Shown piece by piece: positions 32,540 through 36,162 of a stretch of 36,162 nucleotides of DNA. Within the stretch, counting starts at the first letter, position 1; each line of letters begins with the position of its first letter. The DNA comes from Anaerolineales bacterium (GTDB taxonomy: Bacteria; Chloroflexota; Anaerolineae; Anaerolineales; UBA4823): NCBI GenBank assembly GCA_014859065.1, contig JACUUU010000004.1, forward strand, positions 1-36,162, given 5' to 3'. The position numbers and the translations under genes are program-made. The notes under the pieces are model-generated. The model was not told the origin of the DNA. It saw only the letters and a list, made by a program, of their open reading frames with translations, and did no database searches.

Positions 32540-35500
32540 GCGCTACCAGTGAGCAGAAGGCGGCAATCGAGACACAGGGTCGCGCATTGCTGGTTGATGC
32601 CGGTGCCGGGACGGGCAAAACCTGGGTGCTGGTGGAGCGTTTTATCCACCTGCTGTCGGAACATCCTGAGTGGCCGCTGGAAAGCATCCTGGCGGTCACT
32701 TTCACCAAAAAAGCAGCCCGTGAGATGCGCACGCGCATCCGGGCAGCAATCGAACAGAAGGTGCGCACCTATCCCGCTGACACCCACTGGCAGGACCGCC
32801 GCCGCCTGGTTGACCGCTTACAGGTCAGCACGATCCACGGTCTGTGTGCCCGCATCCTGAAAGAGAACGCCATTGCAGCCGGCATCGACCCACTTTTCAC
32901 CGAGCTGGATGAGCAGGAATCGGACTTGTTGAAGGAGGAGGCGATCCAGCAGACCCTGGTTGAACTGGTGGACGAAGACAGCCCGGTCTTAGACCTGCTG
33001 ACCACCATCAGGGTGAGAGATCTGCGCTCTGAGATGAGCAGCTTGCTGGTAAAACGCGGTACGGTCAGCAGGATATTTGACCAACTACCGGACCCTGCTA
33101 CCCTGATCGAACGGTGGGAAGAAGGGTTTGCGGAGATGAAAGCGCAGCTGTGGCAGGCGGAGCTGAGCAGCAATGAGCTGTTTTGCAGCGCTCTGCACGC
33201 GATTCCTGCCATCGCAATTCGCGCTCGTGAAGACCTGTTAGCCAGGTCAGTCGAATATGCCCAGCAGGGATGCCAGCTGCAGTCGGCAGGTGACTACGCT
33301 GGGGCGATAAGTGTGTGGTTGAACATCAACCTGAAAGGAGGCAGAGGTGTGAATTGGGGCGGCAAGGAAGAGATGACTGCCCTGAAAGCCTCCTTGGGGG
33401 CGCTGCGGGAGGTAGCTCAAAAAATTGAAAAACGCGGGTTTACCAGAGAAATTGACGCTGAGGATGAACAAGCCATTCAAGCGCTACTGCTGTGGAAGCA
33501 GCTGTGGGGGCGTTTGAATCAATCTTATGGACAGCTCAAAGATGAACGGCGGGCATTGGATTTCGACGATCTGGAGATGCTCACCGAGCAGCTGCTCTCT
33601 CAAGAACCACGCAGCCAACGTCTGCGGGCATATCTGGCGGGGATCAACCACGTGATGGTCGATGAGTTCCAGGACACCAACCAAATTCAGCAGAGCATCA
33701 TCTACAAATTAGCACATCCCACGCAGGGCGAGCGTTTATTTGTGGTTGGAGATGCCAAACAATCGATTTACCGCTTCCGGCAGGCGCAGGTTTCGGTCTT
33801 CAACCAGACCAAAGAGCAAATTCAGAGAGCCAGTGGCTTCCCAGCCCTGCGGCTGGCGCGTTCCTTTCGCACCCACCAACCTTTGCTTTCCTTCAACAAC
33901 GTTTTATTCGACCAGCTGCTGCAGCCTTTAGCAAAAGACTATACCGATTTCGAAGCTCAACCAGGTCGATTGACTGCTGAGCGGGATGATTTTCCATCCC
34001 AGCCGGTGGTGCCTGCGCCGGTTGAAATGATCCTGATCCCAAACAAAGACCAAGAGGATACAAACATCGACATGGAGTCGGCGCGCATATGGGAAGCTGC
34101 TGAAATCGCCCGGCGGCTGCTCAGCTTGCATGCGGGGGAGTTCCTGGTGTGGGATAAAGGCAGGCGAGAATACCGCCCTTTCATGTTTAACGATGCGGCG
34201 GTCCTAATGCGCGCCACCACCTCTCTGCCCCTGTATGAAGAACAGTTCAAAGCGGCTGGCTTGCCTTATCTGGCAGTCTCCGGGCGCGGATATTACAACC
34301 TGCCCGAGGTCCAGGATCTGATCTCCCTGCTGTTAAGTTTATACAGCCCGGGGGACGACCTCAGCCTGGCTTCAGCTTTACGATCCCCCCTGTTCAGTCT
34401 GAGCGATGAGACCCTCTACCGCTTGCGCTGGTGGAAGGCAGATAATGAACGTAGCCCTGATCCGCGATCCTATACTGCTGCACTGCAGGACCCCCCGAGC
34501 ACTAACCAGGGTGAAGAGGTCGCTTTTGCAGCTGAAGTCTTGGCAGCGCTATGGTCGCTTGCCGGGCGTGCACCGGTGTGGGAACTGCTGCGCGCGGCGG
34601 TCAGTAAAACTGGCTATGAAGCTGCTCTGGCGATTTCCGATCGTGACTCCGGCGGGATGGGACGCCGGCGCAGCAATGTGTTGAAGCTTTTGGAATTCGC
34701 GCGGGAGTGGGGAGGGGCGAACCTGTCTGAGTTCCTGCGGCGCGTGCAGGCATTGAAAGCTCAAGAAGCGCGTGAAGGCGAGGCGCTGGGGAAGACCCCC
34801 GAAAGCGGCGCGGTCCAGTTGATGTCGATCCACGCAGCTAAAGGGTTGGAGTTTCCGGTGGTGGTGCTGGCGGATCTAGGCCGCAGAGCACAACAGAGGG
34901 CGTTCGACTCCCGCATCCTGCACGACCCGCTTTATGGGATCGTCTGCCAGCTGCGCGATGATCAGGGTGATTGGCGGAAGCCAGCCAGCTATCTGTGGGC
35001 TGAATGGTTGGAGGAGCAGATGGAGCAGGCTGAAAATAAACGTCTGCTGTATGTAGCCTGCACGCGGGCGGCAGATCTGTTGATCCTATCGGGGAGGTTG
35101 GGGGAGAAGGGCTCCTGGCTGCAGGAGATATTGGCGGCGATGGAGATCGAAGCAGGGGGGGATGGGGAACGGGTGGTGGATAAGGGGCGGTTTTCTATTC
35201 GCATAGTCGAACCAAGGGCGGCGCCGATATTAAAAAGTTGGGGTGGTGAAGTGTATCCCAGCCAGGCGGGCATAACCGAGATACCGAGGCTGGCAGAACC
35301 TTTGTCGGGTGAGGCTTTCCCACGTTCCATATCGGTCACTCAGCTCACGCGGTTCGGTCAAGCTGAGACTGCAGGTGGAATGCAGATGTTCCCACGCCTC
35401 CTGCACCCCTCTGGCGATAGTGGACAAGTACGAGCGCCGGCTTATGTGATTGGGCGCATGGTGCACAAAGCTCTGGCTGATTGGGGTTGCCTGTCAAAGC

Positions 35501-35931
35501 CGCCTCAAGAATTACATTCGCTGTTAGAGAGCCTAGCTCGAAAAGAGGGGATCTGGAAAACGAGCACCATTGCTGAGGCAGTTGAATCTTCCTACCGAAT
35601 GCTGTCAAAACTGACCAGGGATGCTTTGTTTGCAGAAATTGATGCCGCAAGCGAACGGTTTGCCGAGCTGCCGTTCTTGTTGAAGACCGAGGGTGGGGTG
35701 GTCGAGGGGGTGATCGATTTGCTCTATCGGGCTTCAGATGGGGTTTGGAAGCTGATCGATTGGAAAACCGAGTATATGAGAGAGGATATTTTAGAGCAGT
35801 TCTCCCGTGAGCATGAACTGCAGCTTGGGTGGTATGGGCGAGCTGTCAAGGAGATCACCGGCGTAACCCCCCAGGTCTATTTGTGCTATTTGAATCCTAA
35901 TGTACGGCTGTATCCTTTTTTGATGAGATGA
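32536..35931 (+). CDS. addA: AddA-like ATP-dependent helicase-nuclease subunit
   Basis: From GTG 32536 the protein is 1131 residues, a UvrD/Rep superfamily 1A helicase with a C-terminal nuclease. Helicase motifs appear in order: Q-motif SEQKAAI, Walker A GAGTGKT at 23-29, TFTKKAAREM (Ia), DEFQDTN from 376 (II), VGDAKQSIYRFRQA (III), LARSFRTH (IV), SIHAAKGLEFPVV (V) and LLYVACTRAAD (VI). The C-terminal PD-(D/E)XK domain shows GRMVHKALA, EGVIDLLY with Asp1061, and IDWKT with Asp1075 and Lys1077. With AddB it unwinds and degrades broken DNA ends to prepare RecA loading. It overlaps addB and the next gene by 4 bases each, so all three are coupled. Confidence 0.94.
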   Translation: MSATSEQKAAIETQGRALLVDAGAGTGKTWVLVERFIHLLSEHPEWPLESILAVTFTKKAAREMRTRIRAAIEQKVRTYPADTHWQDRRRLVDRLQVSTIHGLCARILKENAIAAGIDPLFTELDEQESDLLKEEAIQQTLVELVDEDSPVLDLLTTIRVRDLRSEMSSLLVKRGTVSRIFDQLPDPATLIERWEEGFAEMKAQLWQAELSSNELFCSALHAIPAIAIRAREDLLARSVEYAQQGCQLQSAGDYAGAISVWLNINLKGGRGVNWGGKEEMTALKASLGALREVAQKIEKRGFTREIDAEDEQAIQALLLWKQLWGRLNQSYGQLKDERRALDFDDLEMLTEQLLSQEPRSQRLRAYLAGINHVMVDEFQDTNQIQQSIIYKLAHPTQGERLFVVGDAKQSIYRFRQAQVSVFNQTKEQIQRASGFPALRLARSFRTHQPLLSFNNVLFDQLLQPLAKDYTDFEAQPGRLTAERDDFPSQPVVPAPVEMILIPNKDQEDTNIDMESARIWEAAEIARRLLSLHAGEFLVWDKGRREYRPFMFNDAAVLMRATTSLPLYEEQFKAAGLPYLAVSGRGYYNLPEVQDLISLLLSLYSPGDDLSLASALRSPLFSLSDETLYRLRWWKADNERSPDPRSYTAALQDPPSTNQGEEVAFAAEVLAALWSLAGRAPVWELLRAAVSKTGYEAALAISDRDSGGMGRRRSNVLKLLEFAREWGGANLSEFLRRVQALKAQEAREGEALGKTPESGAVQLMSIHAAKGLEFPVVVLADLGRRAQQRAFDSRILHDPLYGIVCQLRDDQGDWRKPASYLWAEWLEEQMEQAENKRLLYVACTRAADLLILSGRLGEKGSWLQEILAAMEIEAGGDGERVVDKGRFSIRIVEPRAAPILKSWGGEVYPSQAGITEIPRLAEPLSGEAFPRSISVTQLTRFGQAETAGGMQMFPRLLHPSGDSGQVRAPAYVIGRMVHKALADWGCLSKPPQELHSLLESLARKEGIWKTSTIAEAVESSYRMLSKLTRDALFAEIDAASERFAELPFLLKTEGGVVEGVIDLLYRASDGVWKLIDWKTEYMREDILEQFSREHELQLGWYGRAVKEITGVTPQVYLCYLNPNVRLYPFLMR

Positions 35932-36162
35932 AAAAATTTGTGATTTTGAATCCCCTTGCCGGGAGCGCAGATCGGGAGCAGGTGAAGCAGCTGCTCGCCG
36001 ATCAGTGGCAGAAAAGTGAATATGAAATTTATGAGACCAGCGAAGATAAGCGGCTTGCAGACGTGGTTGCAGCCGCCCTCGAGCGTGGTTTCGAGTTGAT
36101 CGTCGCGGCTGGCGGCGATGGAACCGTCTCTGGAGTGGCAGCCGGGCTGGTAAACAGCCAGG
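35928..36162 (+). CDS. Diacylglycerol kinase-like protein, 3' end cut by window
   Basis: Only the first 78 residues are visible. They begin KKFVILNPLAGSAD, which is the N-terminal phosphate-contact motif, and reach VAAGGDGTVSGVAAGL, the GGDGT nucleotide-binding signature of the DAGK/LCB5 superfamily, here in its consensus form. The ATG overlaps the addA stop as ATGA, so translation is coupled to the recombination genes. The lipid substrate cannot be told from this fragment. It is a paralogue, not a copy, of the protein at 3343: the motifs agree but the surrounding residues differ widely. Confidence 0.88.
   Translation, partial: MKKFVILNPLAGSADREQVKQLLADQWQKSEYEIYETSEDKRLADVVAAALERGFELIVAAGGDGTVSGVAAGLVNSQ

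Overview
The window reads as chromosomal DNA from a free-living bacterium, most likely Chloroflexota of class Anaerolineae. This placement is inferred from gene content and style and was not tested by a search. The clues are Thr/Pro-rich linkers on a membrane-anchored SH3b protein, several multi-domain Ser/Thr kinases, orphan response regulators, a complete Liv-type amino-acid ABC transporter, and AddAB-type recombination nucleases. Coding density is high. I see no rRNA, tRNA, CRISPR array, transposase or phage gene. The only mobile-looking element is a short palindromic repeat near 3.1 kb.

Left part (1-5.8 kb). A FakA/YloV-type DAK2 protein, cut by the window edge, and its Asp23/Gls24 partner lie on the minus strand, divergent from rpmB. 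A bidirectional terminator separates rpmB from a membrane-anchored Ser/Thr kinase. After a gene-free gap holding the repeat element comes a plus-strand run: a lipid-kinase-like protein, an anchored SH3b protein, a DUF971 protein with what looks like a leaderless promoter, and an all-helical protein of unknown function.

Signalling block (5.8-12.2 kb, minus strand). Seven tightly packed genes follow each other: Ser/Thr kinase with an eight-repeat PQQ-type propeller, PP2C phosphatase, J-domain/vWA fusion, zinc-ribbon/FHA protein, an 80-residue unknown, an OmpR-type regulator and a NarL-type regulator. Together they supply a writer, an eraser, a phospho-reader, a metal-dependent adaptor and two DNA-binding outputs. 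No histidine kinase is encoded nearby. This is the strongest candidate here for an undescribed system.

Metabolic block (12.4-19.1 kb). purB is on the plus strand. On the minus strand follow an aldo/keto reductase, an inositol-monophosphatase-family enzyme, an MTA/SAH-deaminase-like amidohydrolase fused to a CYTH-like domain, and a CinA protein whose C-terminal half has lost its usual motif.

Right part (19.3-36.2 kb). livG-livF-livH-livM form an operon that converges on its lipoprotein substrate-binding gene through a strong shared terminator. Then come a polytopic membrane protein, gyrB, a mazEF toxin-antitoxin pair with a clear promoter and operator, a zinc alcohol dehydrogenase, and an addB-addA operon whose last visible gene is a second diacylglycerol-kinase-like protein cut by the right edge.
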